Assembly: GCA_018716105.1 (NCBI GenBank) | Contig: DVKH01000033.1 | Coordinates: 1-33,095 of the forward strand | Reading direction: 5' to 3' | Source of the DNA: Candidatus Fimivivens faecavium | GTDB lineage: Bacteria; Bacillota; Clostridia; Oscillospirales; Ruminococcaceae | Length of the DNA: 33,095 bases | Shown here: in pieces, positions 13,951 through 21,499 of the stretch | Position numbering within the stretch: the first letter of the stretch is position 1 | Layout: each line of letters starts with the position of its first letter | Program-made: the position numbers and the translations under genes | Notes under the pieces: generated by a model | Told to the model about the DNA's origin: nothing | Databases searched by the model: none | What the model saw: only the letters and a program-made list of their open reading frames with translations

Positions 13951-16101
13951 TTAAGCGAGGCCAAGCAGCCGCACAGCCGTGGTGAAGAGGAAGCAGACGG
14001 CCATTCCGATCAGCGTCGGGACGAGGAATGAAATGGCGGTCCATTTAAAGCTCTGCGTTTCCTTCCGGATGGTGAGGCAGGTGGTTGAGCAGGGCCAGTG
14101 CATCAAACAGAACAGCATGGTCGAGACGGCGGTCGCCCAGGTCCAGCCGTGGCTGACCAGGAGGGTGTGCAGCTCCGCGAGGTCTGACATGTCGAGCAGG
14201 GTCCCGGTCGAGAGATAGGCCATGATGATGATTGGGACCACGATTTCGTTTGCTGGAAAGCCCAGAATGAAGGCGAGCAGGATGACCCCGTCGAGGCCCA
14301 GCAGCCGCGCAAACGGATCGAGAAAGCCGGAACAGATCGACAGCAGCGTCGCGCCCCCGACCGTCACGTTCGCCATCAGCCAGAGGATCATTCCGGCGGG
14401 TGCGGCGACCGCCGCGGCGCGGCCGAGGACAAAGAGGGTTCGGTCCAGCAGCGAGCGGACGATCACCTTTCCGATCTGCGGGCGGCGGTAGGGTGGGAGT
14501 TCCAGGGTGAACGAGGAGGGCATCCCCTTGAGAATGGTTTTGGACAGAAGGCCGGACACCAGAAAGGTCATCGCCACGCCGAGGAGGATCACGCCGGTCA
14601 GGATCAGGGCTGAAGCCGCCGACTGGAGCGGGCCGGCGATGCCGCCGGCGAAGAACATGGTGATAATTGCAATCAGTGTTGGAAACCGGCCGTTGCAGGG
14701 GACAAAGCTGTTGGTGACAATTGCGATCAGCCGCTCCCGCGGGGAGTCGATGATCCGGCAGCCGACGATTCCCGCGGCGTTGCAGCCGAAGCCCATGCAC
14801 ATGGTCAGGGCCTGTTTCCCGCAGGCGTGCGCTTTCTTGAAGAAATGGTCGAGGTTGAACGCGACTCTGGGCAGATATCCGAAATCCTCGAGCAAGGTGA
14901 AGAGCGGGAAGAAGATCGCCATCGGCGGCAGCATCACCGAGACGACCCAAGCGAGCGTCCGGTAGACGCCGAGCACCAGAAGGCCGTGCAGCCAGGCCGG
15001 GGCGCCGAGCGCGAGGAACAGTTCGCTCAGGCGGTCCTGGATCCAGAACAGGACGCCGGCCAGCAGGCCGGACGGGACGTTGGCGCCGGTGATCGTGAGC
15101 CAGAAGACGGCCGCGAGCAGCAAAAGCATGATCGGGATCCCGGTCCTCCTGCTGGTCAGCAGGCGGTCGAGTTTCCGGTCCCGTTCGTTGCAGGAGGCGT
15201 CTTCCTGAAACACGCATTTGCGGCAGGCCTCTTCCGCCGCGACGACCAGGCAGGAGACGATCCGGTCCTTGACCGCCTCGCGCCCGAGCGCGTATTGCGA
15301 AAGCGATTGTTCCGCGCGGCTGAGGGCAGCTTTAACCTCCGGCTGTTCGGCAAGGCAAAGGCCAAGCTGCTCCGACATCGAGGAGACCAGCGATTCATCG
15401 CTGTCCAGCAGACGGAGCGCCGCCCAGCGGGGGTCGATTCGATCGCCTGCGGCGGCCTTGACCGCGGGGGCGACCATCGATACGGCGTCCTCCAGAAGGC
15501 GGGTGTACCCGACCGGGGCGGGGGAGGGATGCTCCCGGCCGTTCGCCACGGCCGAGACCCGCTCCATCAGCGCGTCGAGGCCTCTGCCGCTCCGGGCGCT
15601 TGCGCCGACGACCGGGACGCCGAGGACCTGTTCGAGCTTTTCGAGGTCGACCCGGATCTTCTTTTTCTTCGCCTCGTCCATGAGATTGACGCAGACCACG
15701 ACGTTTCTGGTGATCTCCATCGTCTGCAGGACGAGGTTGAGGTTGCGCTCCAGGCAGGTCGCGTCGCAGACCACCACGACCGCGTCCGCGCCGCCGAAGC
15801 AGAGAAAATTCCGCGCGACCTCCTCTTCGGCGGAGTGCGCCATCAGGGAATATGTACCCGGAAGATCGACAAAGATGTAATCCGCACCCTGGTACTGGCA
15901 GACGCCTTGGGCGTTTGTAACGGTTTTGCCGGGCCAGTTCCCCGTATGCTGGTTGAGCCCGGTCAGCTCGTTGAAGACGGTGCTTTTCCCGACGTTCGGG
16001 TTCCCGGCAAGGGCGACGACCCGGCCGGCCGCCGGCCGCCGTTCAATGGAAAGCCCGGCGCCGAGCGCGCCAAGCCCGGTTGAAGACGATGTCAGACCCA
16101 T
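13951..16101 (-). CDS. feoB: Ferrous iron transport protein B (FeoB)
   Basis: A 716-residue Fe2+ transporter. The N-terminal G domain has G1 GNPNVGKST (33-41), G3 DLPGTYSL, G4 NLMD and G5 SARSGRG. The membrane part carries the two Gate regions, including MLPPMAIFFPLFTLLEDFGYLPR and MCMGFGCNAAGIVGCRIID with its conserved Cys residues. The last 30 residues form a final helix. There is an N-terminal extension of about 25 residues before the G domain. The start is supported by AAAGGAG 8 bases upstream on the minus strand. It lies 96 bases downstream of feoA in the same direction, so feoA-feoB is one operon, diverging from a DtxR-type regulator that likely controls it. Confidence 0.96.
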   Translation of the reverse strand: MGLTSSSTGLGALGAGLSIERRPAAGRVVALAGNPNVGKSTVFNELTGLNQHTGNWPGKTVTNAQGVCQYQGADYIFVDLPGTYSLMAHSAEEEVARNFLCFGGADAVVVVCDATCLERNLNLVLQTMEITRNVVVCVNLMDEAKKKKIRVDLEKLEQVLGVPVVGASARSGRGLDALMERVSAVANGREHPSPAPVGYTRLLEDAVSMVAPAVKAAAGDRIDPRWAALRLLDSDESLVSSMSEQLGLCLAEQPEVKAALSRAEQSLSQYALGREAVKDRIVSCLVVAAEEACRKCVFQEDASCNERDRKLDRLLTSRRTGIPIMLLLLAAVFWLTITGANVPSGLLAGVLFWIQDRLSELFLALGAPAWLHGLLVLGVYRTLAWVVSVMLPPMAIFFPLFTLLEDFGYLPRVAFNLDHFFKKAHACGKQALTMCMGFGCNAAGIVGCRIIDSPRERLIAIVTNSFVPCNGRFPTLIAIITMFFAGGIAGPLQSAASALILTGVILLGVAMTFLVSGLLSKTILKGMPSSFTLELPPYRRPQIGKVIVRSLLDRTLFVLGRAAAVAAPAGMILWLMANVTVGGATLLSICSGFLDPFARLLGLDGVILLAFILGFPANEIVVPIIIMAYLSTGTLLDMSDLAELHTLLVSHGWTWATAVSTMLFCLMHWPCSTTCLTIRKETQSFKWTAISFLVPTLIGMAVCFLFTTAVRLLGLA

Positions 16102-16197
16102 AGATTAAACTCCTTTCCGGTAAAAGGCGGCCCTGGCGCGCTTTTCTCTGGAGGGGACGGAGAGGGCGCGCCACGGGCCGCGAATGTATGGTCTGTT

Positions 16198-16434
16198 TCA
16201 GATGGAGACGAGGATATCGTTGGAGTCCTCGGCGCGCAGGGCGATTGCCGCGCCGCGGATGAAATAGGCGATTGGGTCGCCGCAGGGGCTTTTCAGCAGG
16301 CATTCGATGTCGGTGCCCTGTATGATGCCAAGGTCCTGAAGCCGCCGGCGCATGCTCCCGGTTGCGAGGATATCGTGCACCCGGCCGGTCTGGCCCTCTT
16401 CAAGTTCGCTTAATCTATATTGATGGCGTTCCAC
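16198..16434 (-). CDS. feoA: FeoA domain protein, GTG start
   Basis: A 78-residue FeoA/SH3-like protein (RLSELEEGQTGRVHDI, MRRRLQDLGIIQGTDIECL, GDPIAYFIRGAAIALR). It assists or regulates FeoB. I choose the GTG at 16434 because AAGGAG lies about 10 bases upstream and the length then matches the family. An ATG at 16515 would add 27 residues of unrelated sequence and place the ribosome site inside the gene. First gene of the feoAB unit, reading leftward from the shared control region with the divergent regulator gene. Confidence 0.9.
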   Translation of the reverse strand: MERHQYRLSELEEGQTGRVHDILATGSMRRRLQDLGIIQGTDIECLLKSPCGDPIAYFIRGAAIALRAEDSNDILVSI

Positions 16435-16488
16435 GTTTGCCGTGCTCCTTATAATAAAAAGTTGGGTTTGGGAATATAAGTTGATGAG

Positions 16489-16505
16489 AGGAAACTTTGT
16501 TTCCT
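16489..16505. promoter_or_regulatory. Inverted repeat in the feoA-regulator control region
   Basis: AGGAAAC-TTT-GTTTCCT: two perfect 7-base arms with a 3-base spacer, in an AT-rich island of an otherwise GC-rich region, between the divergent feoA and DtxR-type genes. Position and symmetry fit an operator for the adjacent metalloregulator. The match is to symmetry only, not to a known Fur, DtxR or MntR consensus. Confidence 0.45.
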
Positions 16506-16670
16506 TGTATATCATATTCCAAAGAACATCCGGTGTGACAGATCAGCGGCGTCCCCGCGAAAAACAGGGGGCCTTGCCGCCGCGGGAAATTCGGGCCGAT
16601 TTAAAAACGGACGGATTTTGATGGCGCCGGTTGGGAAAAGGCCGCCGCCGCGCCGGAAAGGTGCTCTTTT

Positions 16671-17096
16671 ATGAACGACTTTTATACGCAAAAAGGATAC
16701 GACCTAAGAAACCACAACGATCTGTCCCGCGCGATGGAAGACTATCTCGAGATGATCTGCCGCACGGCGAATACAAACGAGTATGCGCGGGTCAACGCGA
16801 TTGCGGCGCAGCTCAACGTCACGCCGTCTTCCGCTTCTAAAATGGCGTCAAAGCTCAGGGAAAAGGGCTTCGTCGATTTCGAGCCGTATGGAATTCTGCG
16901 CCCGACGGAGAAGGGATGGGAAACGGGGCGTTATCTTCTCCGGCGGCATGAAGTTCTGCACCGTTTTTTCTGCCTGGTCAATCAGAGCGAGAACGAGCTT
17001 GAATTGGTGGAACAGATTGAACATTACATCAACCGCAAAACCATTGACAACATAGAAAAACTGATGGAACGGTTGGAAGAGGCGAAACGGAAATAG
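16671..17096 (+). CDS. DtxR/MntR-family metal-dependent repressor
   Basis: A 141-residue two-domain regulator: an N-terminal winged helix (AMEDYLEMICR, VNAIAAQLNVTPSSASKMASKLREKGFVDFEPYG) and a dimerisation/metal domain (RRHEVLHRFF, ELELVEQIEHYI with the family's Glu and His ligands). It lacks the SH3-like third domain, so it is of MntR/IdeR-short type. ATG 16671 follows GGAAAGGTG. It diverges from feoA, so it most probably represses feoAB when Fe2+ (or Mn2+) is plentiful and may regulate itself through the shared intergenic operator. Metal preference cannot be decided from the sequence. Confidence 0.9.
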   Translation: MNDFYTQKGYDLRNHNDLSRAMEDYLEMICRTANTNEYARVNAIAAQLNVTPSSASKMASKLREKGFVDFEPYGILRPTEKGWETGRYLLRRHEVLHRFFCLVNQSENELELVEQIEHYINRKTIDNIEKLMERLEEAKRK

Positions 17097-17120
17097 GGCG
17101 TTTAAAATAAAATAACCGGC

Positions 17121-17187
17121 CAGCGGCAAAAGAGACGAACCCGGCCGAAAGCATTGGAACAACGGCATGCCAATTCCAAAGCCGCTG
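17121..17187 (+). other. Nested inverted repeats after the DtxR-type gene
   Basis: CAGCGGC (17121-17127) pairs with GCCGCTG (17181-17187). Inside it TTGGAA (17154-17159) pairs with TTCCAA (17174-17179) around a GGCATGCC palindrome. No T-run follows. This may be the 3' end structure of the regulator mRNA. Confidence 0.4.
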
Positions 17188-17249
17188 CAAAATACAGGGA
17201 AATGAAAATGATTGATAAAAGTAAATCTGTTCTGTTCATAAAATAGTAG

Positions 17250-17278
17250 TTGACGGATTTAAAAAACTGTTGTAGGAT
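17250..17278 (+). promoter_or_regulatory. SigA-type promoter for the small charged protein
   Basis: TTGACG (17250-17255) and TAGGAT (17273-17278) with 17-base spacing, about 60 bases before the start codon at 17337. A short CCAGAT/ATCTGG hairpin (17283-17296) would lie at the 5' end of the transcript. Confidence 0.6.
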
Positions 17279-17336
17279 AAAAACCAGATAAATCTGGCTA
17301 TACTAAAAGAAAATGAAATGCAGGAGGCTTACAGTT

Positions 17337-17570
17337 ATGCCAAGAGGAGTTAGAAAAAACCCGGCCAAATCCATAGATGATCAGATCGCGGAGCTTCGGG
17401 AGAAAATCGCCTCCCAGAAAGCCAATCTGAAATCCAACCAGGATAAGCTTAAGGTTCTGGAGGCGAAGAAAGAAAAGCGCGAGTTTTCGCTTCTTGCCGA
17501 TGCGCTCAAAGAGAGCGGCGTCACCCCCGATAAATATCCGGAATTGATCAAGAAGCTCTCGGGAAAATAA
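17337..17570 (+). CDS. Small basic coiled-coil protein of unknown function
   Basis: A 77-residue protein not recognised as a named family. It starts at ATG 17337, which has AGGAGG 9 bases upstream; an ATG at 17313 lies before the ribosome site. The N-terminus is basic (MPRGVRKNPAKS), residues 15-52 form a probable charged coiled coil (IAELREKIASQKANLKSNQ...LEAKKEKRE), and the C-terminus (LLADALKESGVTPDKYPELIKKL) looks like a short helical domain. It has its own promoter and a strong terminator, so it is a monocistronic, possibly abundant protein. A basic tail plus coiled coil could suit DNA or RNA binding, but that is a guess. Confidence 0.72.
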   Translation: MPRGVRKNPAKSIDDQIAELREKIASQKANLKSNQDKLKVLEAKKEKREFSLLADALKESGVTPDKYPELIKKLSGK

Positions 17571-17593
17571 TCGCGCGGAAAACCGAAGACAAA

Positions 17594-17636
17594 CGCCGGA
17601 AAGGGCCAGGCCTTTTCCGGCGATTTTATTTTTTTG
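17594..17636 (+). terminator. Terminator of the small charged protein gene
   Basis: CGCCGGAAA (17594-17602) pairs with TTTCCGGCG (17614-17622), extended by GGCC pairs inside, and is followed by ATTTTATTTTTTT. Confidence 0.88.
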
Positions 17637-17708
17637 GCGCAAGCCATCAAACGAATGTTCTCTTTTCTTTAATCTTACTACGGAAAGGAAGGTGAAATCA
17701 TCCCTATA

Positions 17709-18095
17709 TTGCGGTTAATACGGCATAAACCTCTTTCAGAGAGCGAGAGCGAAACGGTGAAAGCGGAACTCGTGGAACTGACCTTCACACCGCCGGACAA
17801 ATTGGGACGGGCGCTCATGGTTGATTCCTGCGGCGGGCGGGAAGCCTGGATCGGCGGCGTCAAACGCAAAAACGGCGCGTTTGTGGACGTGCGTCTTTGG
17901 GGAGTGTGCGAACCCGAAGCGAAAAAGAAATCCGCCGAGGCGGTGTTTTCGATTTTAAGAAAAACATCGGTGCCCCCGGACAGCGCCTATCTGCCGATGG
18001 GGGAAGATGCAAACTGGGGTTTGGGCGGGACGCTAAATAAAATTAAGTTCATAAAGGGACGGACCGGAAATCGTATTCCGGTCCGTCCTTTTTGA
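17709..18095 (+). CDS. Hypothetical protein reading into its own terminator
   Basis: An open frame of about 128 codons with codon use like its neighbours but no family I recognise. No ATG is available near the 5' end: TTG 17709 is the first standard alternative start, yet the best ribosome site (GGAAGG near 17685) would suit a start closer to 17700, where only ATC occurs in frame. Sequence: polar N-terminus (PLSESESETVKAEL), a strand-rich middle (WIGGVKRKNGAFVDVRLWGV), and a helix (EAKKKSAEAVFSILRK). The last dozen codons translate the stem of an intrinsic terminator, and the TGA lies at the end of its T-run. That could mean the gene is truncated at the 3' end or partly non-coding. Confidence 0.5.
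   Translation: MRLIRHKPLSESESETVKAELVELTFTPPDKLGRALMVDSCGGREAWIGGVKRKNGAFVDVRLWGVCEPEAKKKSAEAVFSILRKTSVPPDSAYLPMGEDANWGLGGTLNKIKFIKGRTGNRIPVRPF
18053..18093 (+). terminator. Terminator overlapping the end of the hypothetical gene
   Basis: A perfect 13-base-pair stem (18057-18069 with 18076-18088), a six-base loop and five T's. It lies inside the reading frame 17709-18095. Confidence 0.88.
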
Positions 18096-18172
18096 CGCCT
18101 CCGCGAAGGCGCTGTGACCGGAATCGGGCGGCCCGAATAGGATGGAGTAAACCAGGAAAGGCGAATAAACGA

Positions 18173-18814
18173 ATGCAACCATCCTTCTATGCCGTTCTCG
18201 ATGCGCTCCTCCTCGTGGTGGCGCTGTCGCTGGACGCTTTTGTGGCATGCTTTGCCTATGGAACCAAAAAAATCAAAGTGTCGCGCGCTTCGCTCTTTGT
18301 CATCAACGCCGTCTGCACCTCGATGCTCGGGCTATCGCTGTTTGTTGGTGCGGCGGTCCGGCCGTGGCTCTCTCCGCGGATTGCGTCCGGCGTCTGCGCG
18401 GGAATCCTGACCGCGATGGGCATGATTAAGCTGTTCGATTGGTATATCAAGGCGATGATCCGCCGCCATGCGAGCCTGTCGAAGAGCATCCGCTTTTCGG
18501 CGTTTTCGCTTCGGTTTATCCTGAGCGTCTACGCCGACCCTGAGGCCGCCGACCAGGATCTCTCGCGGGTGCTCTCGCCCGGGGAGGCGGCGTCGCTTGC
18601 GGTGGCGCTTTCGCTCGACGGGCTCGCGGCGGGGTTCGGCGCGGGGCTTTTGCCGGTCAGCTTTCCGCTGGTGCTTCTGATGTCTTTTTTGTCGGGCGCC
18701 GCGGCAGTGCTCTCGGGCTGCTGGATTGGGAACCGGGTTGCGAAGGCGGCCGCCCTCGATCTCTCCTGGCTTTCGGGCGCGCTTTTGATTCTCCTGGCGC
18801 TGCTGAAAGCTTGA
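18173..18814 (+). CDS. ytaF: YtaF/MntP-family membrane protein
   Basis: A 213-residue protein with about six membrane segments, start ATG 18173 with GGAAAGG upstream; an in-frame start at 18092 would add basic residues that overlap the previous terminator. Two related halves each hold the signature A(L)SLD: VALSLDAFVACFAYGT near residue 17 and VALSLDGLAAGFGAGL in the second half. The family includes the MntP manganese exporter and the sporulation membrane protein YtaF. The loop YADPEAADQDLSRVLSPGEAASL, just before the second repeat, fits YtaF better than MntP. Likely an ion transporter linked to sporulation (family knowledge); the transported ion is unknown. Confidence 0.82.
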   Translation: MQPSFYAVLDALLLVVALSLDAFVACFAYGTKKIKVSRASLFVINAVCTSMLGLSLFVGAAVRPWLSPRIASGVCAGILTAMGMIKLFDWYIKAMIRRHASLSKSIRFSAFSLRFILSVYADPEAADQDLSRVLSPGEAASLAVALSLDGLAAGFGAGLLPVSFPLVLLMSFLSGAAAVLSGCWIGNRVAKAAALDLSWLSGALLILLALLKA

Positions 18815-18845
18815 GGGACGAGAGAAAATTTTGCGGCGGAACCCG

Positions 18846-18874
18846 TTGACATCAGGGGGCCGCCGTGGTACCAT
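18846..18874 (+). promoter_or_regulatory. SigA-type promoter upstream of the T-box
   Basis: TTGACA (18846-18851) and TACCAT (18869-18874) spaced by 17 bases. It would start a transcript near 18881, about 130 bases before the T-box proper. A 36-codon ATG frame (18890-19000) with two Trp codons lies in between; it has no clear ribosome site. Confidence 0.62.
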
Positions 18875-19011
18875 AACTGGAAAGCGGCGATGGCGCTCTA
18901 CGGCAGCCGGCGCGTGCCCGCCCAGTGGACGGGGATCGGCTGTTTTAGGGACGGCGGCGTCATTTCGGGCTTTTGTTCCTGGCATCAATCCTTAATTTAA
19001 CACGGTAAATC

Positions 19012-19281
19012 GCAGACGAGGAGATAAAACTCATCCCCGCGCCCACAGAGAGCCGGCGGCGCTGAGAGTCCGGCGGAGATGCGGATGAGACAAATGGACC
19101 TCTGAGAGCATGGTCAAAGGCGGGAAACCGCCGAGTATTCCATGACGTTTGGCCCGCGTTACAGGGCCGGGAATGTGATGGCATTTCCAATGAGCGGACG
19201 TGTCTTTCGCGTCAACAAAGGTGGTACCGCAGGCGATTCGCCTGCCCTTTTCAGAACGGTTGTTCTGGGAAGGGCTTTTTT
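19012..19281 (+). promoter_or_regulatory. T-box leader, specifier best read as UGG (Trp)
   Basis: A T-box riboswitch that binds uncharged tRNA. Stem I runs from CAGACGAGGAGA near 19013 to CCTCTG near 19099, with CTCATCC...GGATGAG as its middle helix and AGAGAGC...GAGAGT near the tip. The specifier loop on the 3' side reads AAATGGACC; by the usual rule that the codon directly precedes a conserved A-CC, the codon is TGG, tryptophan. ATG (Met) in the overlapping frame is the alternative. The T-box sequence AAAGGTGGTACCGCAGG (19217-19233) forms the antiterminator. The downstream gene is an NhaC-type transporter. Confidence 0.9.
19244..19281 (+). terminator. T-box regulated terminator
   Basis: GCCCTT (19244-19249) pairs with AAGGGC (19270-19275), with CAGAAC/GTTCTG inside, followed by six T's. 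It competes with the antiterminator formed by the T-box sequence just upstream. Confidence 0.88.
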
Positions 19282-19434
19282 GTTTTCCGGGAAACCCTTC
19301 CGCTCAAAAACGTGTTCGGTTCCCATGTGAAATACCGGTGTTAAAGCAAAAAGGAAACGGCTTTTGTCCCCGGCGCGGCAAAACCGTCCACACAACAGCG
19401 GCATCGGCGCGCCGGGGAAAACAGGAGGTTGGTC

Positions 19435-20847
19435 ATGGGAAACACGGATGAAAAACTGGAATTTCGGTTCGGGGCGGTCGGGAAGTTCATTCCGATTCTG
19501 CTGGCGGTGGCCTTCATCGCGATTGCGGCGGTGAGCAGCTCAAACGTCAGCGGCTATGTGGTGGCGTTTTTAATGGCGCTGGTCCTCAGCGTGCCGTTCG
19601 TCAAAAATGAGGCCGCGTTTGGGAACGCGGTAATGAGCGGCCTGACGCGGCCGATGTTCGCGGTCATCTCGATGGCAATCATCTTCGCCTCGCTTGCCGG
19701 AAAGCTGATCTCGTCGAGCGGCCTTGTGCAGACGGCCGCAGCCTATATCACCAGGGCGGGCCTTACCGGCGGGGCGTTTGCCGCGGCCTCGTTTCTGATT
19801 GCGTGCGTTATCTCAATGTCGACCGGGACCTCGGTCGGGACCAACATCATTGTGATCCCGATCCTGTTCCCGGTCGGGATCATGGTCGGGGCCGCGCCGG
19901 AGTTCATGGTAGGGGCGATCGTCTCGGGCGCCGCGTTCGGCGACAACCTCGCGCCGATCTCGGACACCACCCTCGCGACGGCGGGAACGCAGCAGGCGGA
20001 CATGGGCGGGACGGTGCGGACCCGCTGCCGGTACTCGGTTCCGGCCGCGGTGTTCGCGTTCGTCATGTTCCTGATCTTTGGCGGAGGCGGCGAAAAGGCG
20101 GAGGGGGTCGGGCTCGCCGAGACGGCGGAAAATCCGGTCTCACTGGTGATGCTGCTGGTTCCGGCGGTGATCATCACCCTGTGCCTTCTGAGGAAACATC
20201 TGATTACGGCGCTCTCCTGCGGCTGCATCGTGGGGTTTGCGGCGGGGCTTCTGACCGGGCTTTATAGGCCCTCCGACATCCTCGGCTTCCCGGGCGGATT
20301 TCAGGTGACGGGCCTGTTCATCGACGCGGTGACCTCCTCGATGTCGACCGTCGCGATGCTGTTCGGCGTGTTTGGGATGCTCGGCGTTCTGGAGAGAAGC
20401 GGGGTCTTCGAGGCGGTCGGCTCGATTCTTGGCAAGCTCGCGAAGGGGACCAGAAGCTGCGAGGCGACGATTGTCGGCTCGGTCGCGATTCTCGGGATGA
20501 TCACCGGGGTAATCGCGGTCGGGGTGATCGCGATCGGGGATCTGGTGCGGGAACTCGGCGAAAAGCACGGGCTGAACTGCTACCGGCGCGCGAACCTGAT
20601 GGACTGCGCGGGAATCGGCTTCTGCTTCCTCGCGCCGTGGACGGTGCACTGCGTGCTTCCGGCGCAGCTCTCCTCCCAGTTCGGCGAGGCGTTCGCGGTC
20701 ATCCCGACCCAGGTGGCGTTCCATAACTATTATGCGATTGGAATGGCCTGCCTGCTGGCGATCTCGGTTTTGACCGGCTATGCGAGGAACGCGGGGGCGG
20801 AGAGCGCGCGGCAGGCGGACGCGGAACCGGCTGGCGAGGCGCTTTGA
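19435..20847 (+). CDS. NhaC-family Na+/H+ antiporter-like transporter, T-box controlled
   Basis: A 470-residue membrane protein of the NhaC/ion-transporter superfamily. Signatures include STGTSVGTNIIVIPILFPVG near residues 125-145 and AAFGDNLAPISDTTLAT near 165-180, the second being typical of NhaC proteins. About eleven hydrophobic segments are visible. ATG 19435 is chosen because AGGAGG lies 6-7 bases upstream; a TTG at 19429 is too close to that site. The T-box in front implies control by aminoacyl-tRNA levels. In other Firmicutes, NhaC-type proteins behind T-boxes have been predicted to be amino acid transporters, so this one is probably a tryptophan (or aromatic amino acid) importer rather than a general Na+/H+ antiporter (inference). 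Confidence 0.85.
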   Translation: MGNTDEKLEFRFGAVGKFIPILLAVAFIAIAAVSSSNVSGYVVAFLMALVLSVPFVKNEAAFGNAVMSGLTRPMFAVISMAIIFASLAGKLISSSGLVQTAAAYITRAGLTGGAFAAASFLIACVISMSTGTSVGTNIIVIPILFPVGIMVGAAPEFMVGAIVSGAAFGDNLAPISDTTLATAGTQQADMGGTVRTRCRYSVPAAVFAFVMFLIFGGGGEKAEGVGLAETAENPVSLVMLLVPAVIITLCLLRKHLITALSCGCIVGFAAGLLTGLYRPSDILGFPGGFQVTGLFIDAVTSSMSTVAMLFGVFGMLGVLERSGVFEAVGSILGKLAKGTRSCEATIVGSVAILGMITGVIAVGVIAIGDLVRELGEKHGLNCYRRANLMDCAGIGFCFLAPWTVHCVLPAQLSSQFGEAFAVIPTQVAFHNYYAIGMACLLAISVLTGYARNAGAESARQADAEPAGEAL

Positions 20848-20855
20848 AGCGGAAC

Positions 20856-20884
20856 TTGAATCCGGGCGGGCTGTCCGGTATACT
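20856..20884 (+). promoter_or_regulatory. SigA-type promoter of the ubiX-ubiD-lpdD operon
   Basis: TTGAAT (20856-20861) and TATACT (20879-20884) separated by exactly 17 bases, about 36 bases before the ubiX start codon. Confidence 0.75.
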
Positions 20885-20920
20885 CAATAGGAATGGAACA
20901 GCGGAAACGGAGGCGGGGGT

Positions 20921-21499
20921 ATGCGGAAAAAGCGGCTGATTCTTGGGATCAGCGGAGCGAGCGGCGCGGCCATTGGGATCGAGGCGCTCGAGATGATGCG
21001 CGGGCAGCCGGGTTGGGAATGCCACCTGATTATGACGCGGGCGGCAGAACAGACCATTGAAACCGAGACGGCGTATTCGGCTAAGCAGGTGAAAGCCCTT
21101 GCCGACGCGGCGTACGACTGCTTCGACACGGCCGCGCCGCCCGCGAGCGGGAGCTTTCGGGCGGACGGGATGCTGATCGCGCCGTGCAGCATGAAGACCC
21201 TCGCGGGGATTCACAGCGGCTATGCCGGGAACCTCCTGCTCCGGGCCGCGGACGTGACCCTCAAGGAGGGGCGGCGGCTGGTGCTCTGCCCGCGGGAGTC
21301 GCCGCTGAGCGCGATTCACCTGCGGAATATGCAGGAGCTTGCGGCAATGGGCGCGGTGATCGCGCCGCCGGTGATCACCTGTTATCTCCGGGACTGCTCG
21401 GCCCAGGGGATGATCCGCCAGTGCGCGGCCCGGCTGCTCGAGAGGTTCGGGATTGAAACCGGCTGCGTCCAGCGCTGGAAAGACGGGGAGGAAGAATAG
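20921..21499 (+). CDS. ubiX: UbiX-like flavin prenyltransferase
   Basis: A 192-residue flavoprotein that attaches a dimethylallyl group to FMN, giving the prenylated FMN needed by UbiD decarboxylases. Features: GISGASGAAIGIEAL (FMN-binding start), TRAAEQTIETET, DGMLIAPCSMKTLAGIHSG, and LCPRESPLSAIHLRNM. Length and motifs are complete. It starts at 20921 behind CGGAGGCGGGG. The next gene, ubiD, starts immediately after its stop codon. In aromatic-acid decarboxylase operons (lpdBCD, bsdBCD) this is the B subunit, so its main role here is probably to supply cofactor to its own UbiD partner. Confidence 0.94.
   Translation: MRKKRLILGISGASGAAIGIEALEMMRGQPGWECHLIMTRAAEQTIETETAYSAKQVKALADAAYDCFDTAAPPASGSFRADGMLIAPCSMKTLAGIHSGYAGNLLLRAADVTLKEGRRLVLCPRESPLSAIHLRNMQELAAMGAVIAPPVITCYLRDCSAQGMIRQCAARLLERFGIETGCVQRWKDGEEE

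Noticed and set aside
14827..16083. 418-codon open frame on the plus strand
   Set aside because: Opposite feoB, whose motifs are complete; no recognisable domain or ribosome site.
19094..19099. Methionine (ATG) as T-box specifier
   Set aside because: The codon directly preceding the conserved ACC is TGG; ATG would leave an extra G before ACC. Kept as the alternative only.
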